From the NCBI GenBank assembly GCA_023374025.1, contig SIJG01000014.1:1101077-1165076 (forward strand): a stretch of DNA of 64,000 nucleotides, in the 5' to 3' direction. This document shows, one piece after another, positions 33,614 to 45,900 of this stretch (positions are counted from its first letter, which is position 1; the number at the start of each line of letters is the position of its first letter). Origin of the DNA: Heterodera schachtii (taxonomy: Eukaryota; Nematoda; Chromadorea; Rhabditida; Heteroderidae). A program made the position numbers and the translations under genes. A model generated the notes under the pieces. It made no database searches. It saw only the letters and a list, made by a program, of their open reading frames with translations, and was not told where the DNA came from.

Positions 33614-34877
33614 TAAAGAAAGAGGGCGCTAAATGAAAAATTGGAAAAGAAAATTTGGAAAATGACAGGGCGGGAGGGGAGCTTAGAATGAAACCGGTCA
33701 ATTTGAGAACAGACTAATGTGAAAGACCAAATGCATATGTAAGTGAGTGTATCAGCGGAAGGGGAGGGGAGGGGAGGAGGGATCGGATCGGATGGGATGT
33801 GCTGTTCCATGTAGTCGGTGATGGTCGCCAGCCACTCTCACTCACTTCAAGAGAGGAAAACGGCGGAAGGGAAAGGAAAATGCGCCTGCCGAAGGGATGC
33901 AGCAGCGAATCGACCGTCCGTCCGTCAAGAGAATTTGGAAGCGGACAGCGACGCCCGAGGGCGGAAATCCAAGTGAAAATGGGAAGGATGGATTGGAGAA
34001 CGAAATCGGAGGAAAAAGCGAGAGGAGGGCGGGGGGGGGGGTGTCAGCAAATCCCCCCTCCCCTTCCGTGACGATTCGATTTCGGCGGATGCCATCGCTC
34101 GGCTTCGCTTCCCTTTTCATCCGTCCGTTTGCTTTTGGAATGCTTTTTGTTCGTGTGATTGTATAAGCGATAAAAAGACAATTGGGGAGGGGGGGGGGGG
34201 GTGAATGAATGAATGACCCAATATAAGTGCCCATTGTCAGTGATGACCCCAATGTGTTGAAGTGTCTCTTGCGGAAAGAAAGTGACTCTCCCTTTTCTCC
34301 CTTTTCCCTCCCTTTCAGCGCTTTTCGTTTCGCTTTTACGTGGAATAAAAAAACGGAAAAATGTGGAATCCGAGAATAAAGCTGATAATCAGTGAAAATA
34401 TTTATAAAAAATGAATTTTTACACAATTAAAAAGTGGGAGACATTTGAGAAGGAAAGAAAGGAAATTAAATGGTCGACCATCGGAAAGACTAACAAACAA
34501 AATAAATATGGAGGGAGAGAAAGAAAGCGCTGCTCAAGAATGTGCCGTGTTCCAGCGGAAAACATCTCCATTAAGGGTCATATACTTTAATTTGAACCAA
34601 TATTTTCATCAATATCACATAAATATAATTATATTTTCGAATATAGACTGGAGAAAACGGATTTCGTTAGGCATTTTATTTTTTATTTTTACGGTATTTC
34701 AAGCAAATCCCTTCTAAAGACCACTCATTTCAAATTTGTTAATTTTTGGCGAATTGTTTTTAAATTTTTTCAATCCATTTTTTCTTTTGATCTTTGATTT
34801 TCCAATTTTTGGGATTCTGCTGATTAATTGCTTTCCTTGCATATTTCTATTTTTTATTTTTGCTCAATTTTTTCCCG
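33614..34877. other. Intergenic between divergent genes
   Basis: This should hold the promoters of the lipocalin gene (-) and pantothenate kinase (+). It contains G/C runs (34029-34041, 34188-34201) and AT-rich stretches. The long minus-strand frame 33842-34426 has low-complexity composition and no family features. Confidence 0.45.
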
Positions 34878-37800
34878 ATGGATTGTGCTACGGAAACATC
34901 AGCAGAAGAAACAAATGCGTCTAGCGGCAGAAGGCGACTTCCGTCAATTTCACTTCCCCGTAAGTCGTTTAACAATTTCACTCTCAATTAATGTCTAATT
35001 TCCTATTAAATGTTGTTTTATAATTAAAAACTTGGGCCCATTGCTTTATCTTCGCTTTATCCGCGGATTTCTTTCCTCAGATTGCTCTTATCAGTCCGTT
35101 CATGTGAATTGCATTCCTTTCGCTTTTCCGTCCGACTTTTCTTTTTGTAATGTCCTTCTCTTCTCTTCCCTTTGCCCACTTTCCATTTCTTCACAAGTTC
35201 AAAATGTGAATTTCATCCGTTTCGCTTCTGTCTTTTCCCCGTTTGGCTGTTCGTTTCCCAAATGGTCCGTCCATTTCTTCTCAATGCGATGGCTCCACAG
35301 TCAAACATTTCCTTTCCTTTCATTTCATTCGTTTCTCAGCCGTCTTCTCATCAAATCGCAAATGATCAGCCCACTCCCAAAAAGTGTTTTGCGTTTATGT
35401 CTTAATTAACAACAATGTTGTTAGTTAATTGCCGTCATAAAATGGACGAATGCATGAAAAATTACCCAAAACTTTCCAAATTTAAAATCCAAAGTTTTAA
35501 AAATTCTTCGCATAACTAAAAATGTGCGCGAAACATTCCAAAGAATCAATCCAATTTGTCTATCACTCAGTTCCATCCTCCATCTTCAGATTGCATATCA
35601 ATTATTCTTTTTCATTAATTGCTTTTCCTCATTTCCGTAATGATTTCCCTGGAGGACATTGAGTCCCTGTTTGACCGCTTTCAACTGGGCCGCCGAAGGG
35701 CTTTTTCCATTTCCACTTTCCTCGACTGTCGTAAGATTGGGTGCCAATTTCGCTGTCCATTCTATTCAAGATAACCTGTCCAAATTAAGCCATGCCTTGG
35801 TTTGGCATCGACATCGGCGGAACGCTAACGAAATTGGTGTACTTCGAGCCCACTGATCAAGCGGATTATTTGGAGACGGAGGACGAAAGGATACGCGAAA
35901 AGACAATTCACCGCTATTTGACGACAAATAAAGCGTACGGGGAGACGGGAATTCGGGACGAACACCTTCAGCTGGACGGAGTGAATATAAACGTAAGCGG
36001 ACGGACAACGGATGGGAAAGGAAGGGCAAAAATAAACGAGCACTCTCGGAGATGATACAATCAATCCCCTGGGAAATTCGGTTCAAATTATTTTAAACAC
36101 AAAATTTCATTTTATCCCTCTTTTCAAAACTTTAAAAAATTACCTTTTCCTTTGTCTCTTTTTTGTATATATGTTCCTCCGAAGTAATCTCTCCATGTTT
36201 TATTTTCTGCAAGTGTGAATTAAAATAAAAATTTCGAACGAAAAAAATTCTTTCCAAAGGTCTAAATTTTCTCAGCGGTGTCTGTCGGCACCGCCCCCCC
36301 CCCCTCCCATCCCAAAAAGTTTCTTTTAATGCACGCCACATTGACCTTATCTTTAACATCCCTTGCGCATTTCTGCTAATATCCCATCCGTTTTAGGGCC
36401 GTGTCGGTGTCATTCATTTCATCCGTTTTCCAACCGACCGAATGATGAACTTCATAAAGTTGGTCCGCAGCAAAGGCTTTGCCCAAGTCAGCAGCACGGT
36501 TTGTGCCACCGGCGGAGGAGCAGTAAAATACGCGAAAGAGGCGGAGGAAGTGAGTGAAAGCAGAAAATTACTCTTTAAATGGGCAGGAGAGGGCCTTGCG
36601 TTTGACATAACTCCCCCCAGGGGGGGGTGGCATTGATTTTGCCAAAAATTGTACGTTTATGTATTCCCTGATAAAATCAAATAACTAGTGACGAAAAAAT
36701 AAACAACTCATTTTCAGAAACACAGGGACGAGTGTTGGTGGGTGTATTTCGTTTCCCCCCAAGAAAATTATTATATTTAAACCAAGAAAATTTTTTTCTT
36801 GGAAAATCAAAAAAATCAGAAATTGTTAAGACATTCTTGGAAATCTTTGAAATAAACACTTTTTCGGGTTTACAAGAGTTTTTCAAAAAAATTTTGGCTT
36901 AATAATTAATATAAATATTTAGTTTTAAAAAAATCAATTTTTGGGGCAAATTATCTACTCCTGTGGATACTCTTTCAAGTTCAAAATTTATTTTGTGTAC
37001 GCCTTTCCTTTCACTTGGCATTAGTCCTTCACTTTTTTTACGGGTGACTTTTACGCCAACTCTTTTTTGTTTAGGAGTTGGGAATGTATTTCCACAAGGC
37101 CGACGAATTGCAGTCGCTTATCAATGGCATCGAATTCGTTGCTGCCAACAACGCCGACGAGTGCTATTACTACGAAAATCCGCTGGATGAGAAGAGTTTC
37201 TGCAAAAGGGTGTGGCGTTGGTCCAGCGCCCGTTGCTCCTCCACCGACCAAAAGCAATCGGCGGACGAACCGAACCCGGACGGACTCCAATACCCTTACG
37301 TGGTGTGCAACATTGGCTCGGGCGTTTCCGTATTGGTCGTCCGGGGACACAAGGACTTCAAGCGGGTGTCGGGGTCCAGGTTGGACGGCCATTCATTTGG
37401 CATTGTTCTAACATTGGCACTTCCCTCAAGCATTGGCGGCGGTTTCTTCCAGGGCCTCTGCTTTTGGCTTTGCGGCTGCGAAACATTTGAAGAGGCCATC
37501 GATTTGGCAACGCGTGGAGACAACAAAAAAGTGGACAAATTGGTGGGAGACATTTACGGCAATGGGTACGACTCGGTCGGACTGCCGGGCGATGTGATCG
37601 CCGCCAGGTCGGACGGACATTGATTGATGAAACCGCAAAGATTTCAATTTACTGCGCTTGGCTTTAGCTTTGCAAAAGTCCTGACCAAAGACAAGGCGGC
37701 CTCCGTGCAAAAGGCGGATTTGGCCCGGTCCGTCCTGGTCACCGCCACCAACAACATCGGCTCGGTCGCTCTCAACGCGGCCACGCAGCACGGCATTGAC

Positions 37801-38122
37801 CGAATCGTCTTTGTCGGTCAGTTCGAAAAAGAATAGACCCTGAAATTCCATTTCTAATTTAGGCAATTTTTTGCGCGTTAATCCGATCGCCGCTCGTCTC
37901 CTTTCCCACGCGATGGACTTTTGGTCACAGGGCACTAAAAAGGCATTGTTCCTCCACCACGAAGGCTATTTCGGCGCTGTTGGCTGTTTGGAGAAATTAG
38001 TGGATGTGACGAATATGCGGAGAATGGCCAAATCGAAAAATCAGACGGACGCGGCCGCAGCACCGCAGTCAGCCGAACCGCCACAGACGGACAGTTCCGG
38101 CAACGACATGCCGACGACGTGA
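34878..38122 (+). CDS. pnk-1: Pantothenate kinase
   Basis: Exons 34878-34959 (or 35640-35730), 35790-35992, 36397-36549, 37075-37379, 37431-37607, 37668-37816 and 37863-38122, all in phase. It makes 4'-phosphopantothenate, the first and rate-setting step of coenzyme A synthesis. Seen: [19 protein letters not shown] (the phosphate-binding start of the actin-like fold), [57 protein letters not shown], and [18 protein letters not shown]. The DIGGT motif and the GxG of the nucleotide site are intact. The tail after LEKLV is a short Ala/Pro-rich addition. Two first exons both splice to exon 2 in phase (see findings). The third intron is long and contains AT-rich repeats; the second holds a CGGCACCGCC motif and poly(C). 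Confidence 0.92.
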
Positions 38123-38549
38123 ACGCATCCCAGCAAAGAACAACTTTTTATGTTTATACAATATGCTTGCCTTCTTTTTGTGTCATCCATCATTTTGTTA
38201 TTGACTTCGTGGCACATTCAATGACAATTTAAATACAAAGTAATTTCTTTTGAGTGTCCTTCTGAATGTGCCATTGTTCAGCATTTCTCATTTCTGTGAT
38301 CGCTTAGCCATTTATTATAAAAAAAGTGCCTTAACTTTAATTGTGTCAACTCATTCAAAGCTTCTTAAGACATGAACACAATTTTTTTGATCGTAAGCAT
38401 CTTCTGCTTCCTCCTTTACTATTAGCGTTTCATCTCCGTTTTACATTCTCACTTTGGCACCCCTGACTTTATACGGGGGCTTTTTAAAACGATCGAATCT
38501 TGACAAATTTGGCATTATTCGAGGAGAGGATGAAATGGTTCAATGGCAA
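38123..38549. other. Intergenic, no gene seen
   Basis: AT-rich sequence downstream of pantothenate kinase, likely 3' UTR. No features recognised before the MITE at 38558. Confidence 0.45.
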
Positions 38550-38557
38550 CTCGACTC

Positions 38558-38992
38558 GGTTCTAGTCGGTTTTATGCGTCCCATGTCATATTATGCGTCC
38601 CATGAATGACCATACCCAGTTTCTTAGGCCATAACTTTTTTCTTACTTGGTCAATACGCATATTCTTGGTACCAAGCGAAAGACAAAAGTTTCGAGATTT
38701 TAAAAATGCAAGAAAAGAGCAAATACTGCATTAAAAAAGAAATTACAATGAAAAAAAACGAAATTCAACTTTTCCGAGTATAATTTTTTGTCTATTGCTT
38801 TTAGCTAAACATAAAGTTATACAAAAGCTTCTATAGACCTTAAGCTTTTGTTTAATACCAAGAATATAGGTAATGACCAAGTAAGAAAAAAGTTATGGCC
38901 TAAGAAACTGGGGATGGCCATTCATGGGACGCATACCTAATCTGTTATGGGACGCATAATATGTCATGGGACGCATAAAACCGACTAGAACC
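38558..38992. mobile_element. MITE with long inverted repeats and 8-bp target duplication
   Basis: The left end GGTTCTAGTCGGTTTTATGC is mirrored by GCATAAAACCGACTAGAACC at the right end. Flanks are CTCGACTC at 38550-38557 and again at 38993-39000. The arms carry repeated ATGCGTCCCATG and a longer block (CTTAGGCCATAACTTTTTTC) reversed near 38890. No coding capacity. The 8-bp duplication fits hAT or a related superfamily. Confidence 0.88.
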
Positions 38993-39000
38993 CTCGACTC

Positions 39001-39673
39001 ATACAAAAGTAATTAATAACTCGTACAATAAAAGGTCAAAGGCCCAAGCAAGCAAAGCTGTGCAAAGGGGGGGGGGGGAAGAAAAAAGCAAAGAAGAGGA
39101 AAAAATTAAATGAAAAAGCGCGCAAAAGGAAGGAAAACCCAAAGAAAACAGCGTGCAATGCGATCGACTCACGAAAAAAAAAAATTGGTCGTCGCAAGAG
39201 GGATGGGGACTTCGAAAATTTCCTAATTAAATTTTCATTTCTGCAATCTACTAATTCATCGATCGCAAGGGCAGAAAAACTCCCAATTTAAACGGGAACC
39301 GGCCACTTCGGCGCGGGCCATTTCGGCGCCGTTTCAAATAACTTTTTTCATTATCAACCAAATTAAATATTTTTATATCATTCGATAGCTCTTGAGATTC
39401 TCTATTAGCCTGCAAAATTTCAAAAAATTTCATCTGTTTACGAAAAAGTTATGGCCAAAAAACTCAAAAATTGACTTTTTCTTGGGAAGTCAGAGTCAGA
39501 TGTGTTTATTGAATGTCCACACTTATTCCCGGTTCAATCTGCTTATTTGGGACGCAAATGCGGGATATTGCGGGATTTATACATGCGGGATCCCGTCCCG
39601 CAAAACTTTTCGGTACCAATCCCGCAGCGGGACCCGCAAATTTGAAATTTCCGGTCTCTAATCGGTACTATTA
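39001..39673. other. Intergenic with simple repeats
   Basis: Contains a poly(G) run near 39068, a CACTTCGGCGC / CATTTCGGCGCC pair near 39303-39330, and a cluster of GCGGGAT/TCCCGC words at 39568-39640. No gene was seen. Confidence 0.45.
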
Positions 39674-39855
39674 CCCATCATACTACCACAACAATGAATA
39701 AACATAAACAATTCGGTCGGTTATATCATTCTTTAATTGCATTTAAAACAAAACAAGCATAATAAATGTCGGTGAGCAGGCTTTTCCTATCTGTCAATTT
39801 CACTGTCGGCAATAAAACCAATCCTTGCAGAAAAAGACCGGGTTAATTCTTTGAC
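39674..39855. repeat. Dispersed copy of the NAA15 3' end
   Basis: Near-identical to 10897-11080 and in the same orientation. It carries the last 22 or so codons of NAA15 and its 3' flank, without the rest of the gene. It starts in AACAATGAATA and ends TTAATTCTTTGAC. Confidence 0.85.
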
Positions 39856-40152
39856 ATCAATGTTTAGCAGATAACTGGCAGACGGGGCAGGTGCGGCCTC
39901 GGAAGCCGACTACCCAAGTCGAGACGAAAACCTTGAGAAATTTTTGATTTGCAATTACAAAAACAACCGATAAAATTTATGAGGGATAAAATTTTTAAAT
40001 TATTTTGCACCCCTAATTTTCAACTTTTTTTTGTGCATATTTTGCGATTTTTCTGCATATTTGGCAATTTTATTTGCATATTTAGGTGCATATTTTGGTC
40101 ATTTTTGTGCATATTTTTTGTAGCCCTGATAATTAATCTGTCAATTCTTTCG

Positions 40153-43100
40153 ATGAATGAAGAAAGAGACTACATTTGCGGTGTCGTCGAAGGTGAGCAA
40201 CTAATTAATTGCTTCATTTCCGCTTTTTTACAAAAAAAAAAAAAGGCTTTTATGGCCGACCATGGACTGCTGAACAGCGGAAGCATTTGTTCACACTGTT
40301 GCGAAAGTTCGGCATGAACACGTATTTGTATGCGCCAAAGGACGACTTGAAGCACCGGGCGGAGTGGCGATTGCTGTACACGCCGGAGGAAGCGGGTGGG
40401 TTGGGCAAGGGCAGAAGCACCGCAAATGAATGAACCAATCGTTTTTTGTTGTTTAGCATTGTTGGAGTCACTGATCAGAGCGGCCAAAGACAACGGAATT
40501 ACTTTTGTATACGCACTTTCGCCGGGCATTGACATTGTCTATTCGAGTGCCAAGGAGCTGAAGGCAATTCGCGAGAAGCTGACCCAGGTTTACACATGGA
40601 AAGCAAAGCAATTATTAATAAACTATACATTTTAGGTTAATTTATTGGTTTGAAATATGCTTTTCCCCCTTTTTCTATCCGTCCCTCGCATTTTCGGTAT
40701 TTTCCCTCGGCTGCACCGCTTTTTCGCTTCTCTTCGACGACATTGAGGCGTCGATGAACGAAATGGACCGCAAGCAGTTCTCCTCGTTCGCCTTGGCTCA
40801 GCTGACCGTGTCCAACTCCGTCTTCGAGTCGCTCGGATGTCCGCTGTTTTTCTTCTGTCCCACCGAATATTGCGAGTCATCCGCCTCGCCTTCTTTGAGC
40901 GAGTCTGATTATCTCAATTTGCTGGGCACCAAACTCCACCCGGACATTCACATTTTGTGGACAGGTCCGGCGATTATTTATTTTAACCTTTTTTCAAATA
41001 TTATTAAGGTCCTCGCGTTGTTTCGCGTTTTCTCACCGCCGACCATCTTCAAAGGGTTTCGACTGTTCTTCGGAGAAAGCCTTTGATTTGGGACAATTTG
41101 CACGCGAATGATTACGACCCGAAAAGAGTGTTTATGGGGCCTTTTTTGGGACGGTCGGTGGCCATTAAAAATGTGACTTCGGGACTTTTGCTGAACCCAA
41201 ATTGCAAATACGAGGCAAATTATGTGCCAGTGAGTTTTTTGTTTTTTTTTTGCGATGAATTAATTAGTTTGTATTTTTCAGTTTTTTACGCTGGCTGATT
41301 GGGTTCAGAGTGGTAAGGAGAATGATAATTTTATTTTTTAGAGTATTTGGATGTTTAAAATACATTAAAATTATGAGTGTCACTGACTTGTTAATTTTTA
41401 CATTTCTAAATTAATCAGTCACTAATTGTCTTATGGCAATATTTCGTTTCTGACAATGCGACTATTTAACGAGCCAAGGTTTCAGATTCACTAAAAAACA
41501 TTAAAATTTTTGGTAAAATATGCAGGTCCCACCGTATTTCATCTGTAGAATTGAAATTCGCAAATTTCTGCCGTTTGTGTCTCATTTTCTTTGTTTTATT
41601 ACTTTGCCCTTTTAAGGGATGGACGCACCAAAAGTGGAGGAAGGTGAGCGGCAAAGGCCCAATCTCTCCCCAATGTCTCTGACTGTCATCGCCCGATGTT
41701 TTTTGCCTCAGATTCCAACGTTGTGCTCGAGTCGTCCGTTTCGGAAGAAGCCACCAAAGTGGTGGAGCGCAGCAAAAGCACGCGCCTTTACCACCCAATC
41801 ACTTCCCTCCGCCGCGCACTCACCGATTGGCTGCCGCAATTTTACCACGGCCCGGGGCCCGCCATTCCGCCGCTGAGCCAACGCGAAACGCAAAGCATTG
41901 CGACGGTCATCGGATCGAGCGCGATGAGAGCATCGTCAGAAGTGCCACCGCCACAGATCAGAACATGCGAAGGTGGCAAAAATGGGCACAAAACAGAAAA
42001 AAGGACACGGAAAAACGGACTTGGGAGAGGAAAAAAACGAAGTAGGTCGTTCCCCCCCCCCCTCCCCCCAAAAAATGAAGGAAAAAAACAAACTGAAATT
42101 TTCAAAAAATTATAAATTTATGAGAAATTGCAAGAAAAATATTTTTCCAATGATTTTTCCAAATTTTCAAATAAATTGCTATTTTTAAAAAATTTCCTAT
42201 AGTAAGATTTTTTCTGTTTGAAAGTTTTTTAATTTCGGGGGGGGGGGCGAAACGACTCGTGGGAAACGGTGGAGGAGAAATGAAGTGCACCTGAACAGAT
42301 TTATCCCGGGCAAAAAAGGCCTCGGAGAGGTTTCCCCTGACAATTTGACCACTGGCCAATGCTTAGACTGTCTATTTGCTCCCTTAAAATTTTGGAATTT
42401 GAAAGTAACTCTGCAGGCAATGAGCTGTTGACCGATTTGCCCACCCCAATTTACACGTCGCCAATCGGAAGTGCAACCACAGTGACTGTGCAGGCGTTTC
42501 CCCTCTCCGAGGCGATCATTGGCGTCGTCGAGGCGCACGACGCGTCTTCGACCTCCAAAGAGCCTCAAACGGTCAATTCGCTTACCGTAAATTATAACGA
42601 ACCGATGGAAATTCCAATTTCCGCGAAAAAGGTTGGCCTATAAAAGGAAATTATTAACTATGTTGGGGCACTTAGGAAGAACGGCGGATGTCAGTGACGG
42701 GAAAAGCCAATTCAATGGAAATGGGCGAGGAGGAGCCATCCTCAAGAACGCCGGAGGCAGCAAACCGACAAAGAGGCGGCGAAACGCAACCAATGACCGA
42801 TTTCAATGGCCCGACCGGCGGCGAAATCGACTTGGAAAACTTGGCACTGTTTGTGGACATGTTCGTGCCAATTAACTCCGACCAATTTCATCAGATTTTT
42901 ATTCGCTTTCAGTTTCTATTTACCATTCGATTACGGAAAACGGGGGGCCGGGCTTTTCAATGAGCTGAAATGGCTGTACGAAAATGCCCAACTTTTGCAC
43001 ACCGAAGGGCCTGAGAGCAGCAAATGTGAGGAATGGCACCGCCGTTTCAAAGAATTCAGCAGCACGGCCAACCAACTGACGGAGCTGTACAAAAATGTCA

Positions 43101-44375
43101 TTCGCTTGCCGAACAAAGTGTGGTTTCTGCCTTCCCTTCCCCCCTCCCTCTTCTATTCTTTAATTTCTGTTCTTTTTCACTTTTAGAGTCTTTTGCAAGA
43201 AATTTTTCCGTATTTATGGGAGGCGCAAGGACTTTTGTCTGTTCTTTGCGCGTTGCTCAAATGGATGCGCAAGGGAAACCTTCTCATTGCACCGACAGGT
43301 CACTCAATCAATCGTGGGTTTAATTTGCATTTTCATATTTCAGAATCGGCCACTTGGGGACTCGAAGACGTCGACTACGACTCGGAGCCGTGGGCCCTCG
43401 GCGGTGGTCTTTTGCCCGACATGCAAAGGCTCGTGATCTCTTCGGCCAAAGTTGGCGAAATTTTCACGGTTAAATACGCGATTCCGCTGTCCCTCACTTG
43501 CTACACTATCCAACCCGTGGATTTGCTCAGTTTGGACAAGGTTTTGTCGTCCTTCCCCCCCCCCCCCCCCTTTGAATTTTCCCTCCGTTCAGTCGCTGCT
43601 CTTCGACCTGTTCGCCCTGTCCGATGAGCAACTTCTTGCCAACTCCGCCGTTTCTCAGCCCGGCAATTCGTCGCTTCGTCCCGAAGAGTTTTTCTTCGAC
43701 CTCAACTTCGCCCCGTTCCTTAAATACGGTGCCCCGTCCCATCACTTCGCTGCCGAATGTGCGGACGGAGGAGAGGCCGACGACGGAGAGGCGAATTCAA
43801 AAGGCCTTTGCTCATTGGCACTTGGCATTCTGAACGCGTCAGGCCTCGTGGAAAGCTTCAATTCCGAATTTATTGTCAAATTCCGGCAAAAGTATTGCCC
43901 GTCTCTCTCAACTGAACAACAAATGGAGGACGATTCTTCCCAGTCGCCCGGAGATGTACCAATGGATTAATGCCATTCGATTTTAACCTTTCCGTTCACT
44001 TAGGGCACGTCGCTTGACTCGGAGATTGCCCATCGGTTATCCGTTCCGTTGCGTCTGACCAGCGACTTTCTCGCCTCCTTCCCCAGCCTCGTCGAGATTC
44101 GCTGGCTGATGGGCTCTAATGAGGCGGTCTCCGTCCGTCGTCTCCTCCACTGCGTTTCCGCCTCTTTGGCCTTGAACGGTCAGACAATGCCCATTTAAAT
44201 ATTCGTTTGTTTGTTTCCTTTCCACTTTTAAGGTTCCAACGGGTTTTTCACTATCGTCAGCTCCGATTGTGAGGAGCGTGTCGAATTGCTCACCCGACTC
44301 GGCCTCCAACCACTAGTCCACCGCGACATCGACGGGTTAATGGATGGATTTGTGGTGATGGGCCATGCTCTTTGA
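40153..44375 (+). CDS. oga-1: Protein O-GlcNAcase (GH84) with C-terminal acetyltransferase-like domain
   Basis: Exons 40153-40192, 40246-40395, 40457-40587, 40697-40964, 41009-41229, 41282-41312, 41617-41643, 41712-41972, 42417-42631, 42676-42848, 42913-43117, 43187-43298, 43344-43540, 43593-43955, 44004-44178 and 44233-44375; phases fit throughout. It removes O-GlcNAc from Ser/Thr of nuclear and cytosolic proteins. The GH84 part shows ICGVVEGFYGRPWTAEQR, RKFGMNTYLYAPKDD, and LLFDDIE with the catalytic Asp-Asp, FCPTEYC and IWDNLHANDYDPKRVF. The stalk helices follow (FYLPFDYGKRGAGLFNELKW). The end of the acetyltransferase-like fold reads FLASFPSLVEIRWLMG to FVVMGHAL. The start is the first ATG of the exon with the conserved CGVVE; a longer N-terminus is possible. 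Exon 4 lacks an AG at its acceptor (see findings). Confidence 0.92.
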
Positions 44376-45279
44376 TTCGCCATGAAGGAAAAGAAACAGC
44401 CCACGTTCTTCCCCCCCCCCCCCCGTTTTTTGACACTGTTTCACAAATCTTTAATGTTAAATTGTACCTTTCCTAATTATGTTTCCATATAATCGGTCAA
44501 AATTAGGCTTTCTCTGTTTGTTCCTCTTTTTGCTTTTTTGTCCAAAATTCTGCATGGCCATCGGTCTCCCCCAAGATCATTGTTTTGAAAACTTGAAATG
44601 AAGTGCCAAAAACACACAGGGGTTGGACTCTCGAACAAAGAGCGTAGCCAGGCCCTTGAGCGACTACCATGTTTTTGCTTTTGTGTCAAATTTTGAAATT
44701 TTAAGGAAATTTGGGCCCGAAGGTGCTGATAGGCGTCGCTGGGGAAATTTTGAGATTGATGAAATTTCTTAAAAAATGGTACTTTTTTCGAATTTCCAAA
44801 TTTTCGTTAAAACACCCTTTTTCGAACTCCCCCATGATATTAAAAATGTTCACTTTTCCGAAATGAATGCCTCGGTTTCCATTCGCTTCTCTCATTTCCA
44901 ATTCACCCGACCCTCCCATTCGCTTTGCCCTTGTCTCACCGATCACTTAATCATCAAATTAATACCTAATTACCAATGGTCGTTGTCAACGAATAAAAAA
45001 AAACAACCCTCATTAATTTTTTCCTGCAATTCGTCTCCATTGTTTTTAACTATCATTTTGAGTCATCCACAAACCCACACAAATATTTTTATTTATTCAC
45101 CATTTTTTGTATTATGGTTAAATCACATTTTCGTGATAAATTTTTATGTATTCCCGATTAAAAGGGCCGTGGTATTGGTTGGTGAATTTGATTTGAAAAT
45201 TATTTGGTTTATAGCCTTTAATCTCTTATTCAAATTCATTTATCTTTCGATTTCATTTTTTTGGTTTCAGCACGTTTGG
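44376..45279. other. Intergenic, no gene seen
   Basis: Poly(C) near 44411-44424, then AT-rich sequence. The pyrimidine-rich run into TTTCAG at 45265-45270, just before the EMRE start, could be a trans-splice acceptor. Confidence 0.45.
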
Positions 45280-45634
45280 ATGAAATTTAATCCGTCGCAT
45301 TTTTCGTTTCGATTGATCCCTCATGGTTCTTTTTGCCAATATAGTCATCGGGCCAACAATACATGCTCTTCGGAATTCGACGATCCTTTCCCAACAAAGC
45401 CTTACAGGCGAAAATACGGACTCATTAAGGTAACAGCCGATCAATTCAGTTTATGTTCCTTTACTAATGTCAACAACTGCTTGTCTGTATGACATTTTTA
45501 TGGCATTTCCATTTCCCCAGGTGCTGACAGTGGCGCTCATTAGTGTGATGGCCGGTGCCAAAGTGGCGGAAAAGGGCGCGGCATTTTTAGAAGAAAGCGA
45601 AATATTTGTACATTCAGACGACGATGACGACTAA
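45280..45634 (+). CDS. emre-1: Essential MCU regulator EMRE, mitochondrial inner membrane
   Basis: Two exons, 45280-45429 and 45521-45634, give 87 residues, the size of EMRE. The N-terminus is basic and hydroxylated (MKFNPSHFSFRLIPHGSF), as in a mitochondrial targeting peptide. Then come RRKYGLIK, the single membrane helix VLTVALISVMAGAKVAEKG, AAFLEESEIFV, and an acidic tail ending DDDDD. EMRE joins the pore protein MCU to the gatekeeper MICU1; the helix binds MCU and the acidic tail binds MICU1. Both parts are present. A TTTCAG lies 10 bases before the ATG, so it may be SL trans-spliced. It is convergent with the AIP1 gene, 267 bp away. Confidence 0.88.
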
Positions 45635-45900
45635 TTTTACGACCGACATAATTTAATTGCTTTTGCTTCTCAATCTTTGTTTATTTCATTTTCTGAACGT
45701 GCTTAAAGCTTGAAAAGGCAAAATTAATTAGCATACAAAGTAATCTGAATGGACTCGGAGGATGCACACCAAATGCGGGTAAATAAAAAAGGGTCGAGAT
45801 TAGCGGGGACAGAGCAAGAGCACCACAAAATGAGAATTTGGACTAAAGTATTGAAAAGTCAAAGGCCAAGGCCGTTTCCTCATGTCTGCGTAAACCGTCT

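Noticed and set aside
33842..34426. 194-codon minus-strand open frame between lipocalin and pantothenate kinase
   Set aside because: Low-complexity composition crossing G/C tracts, no splice context and no similarity to a known family.
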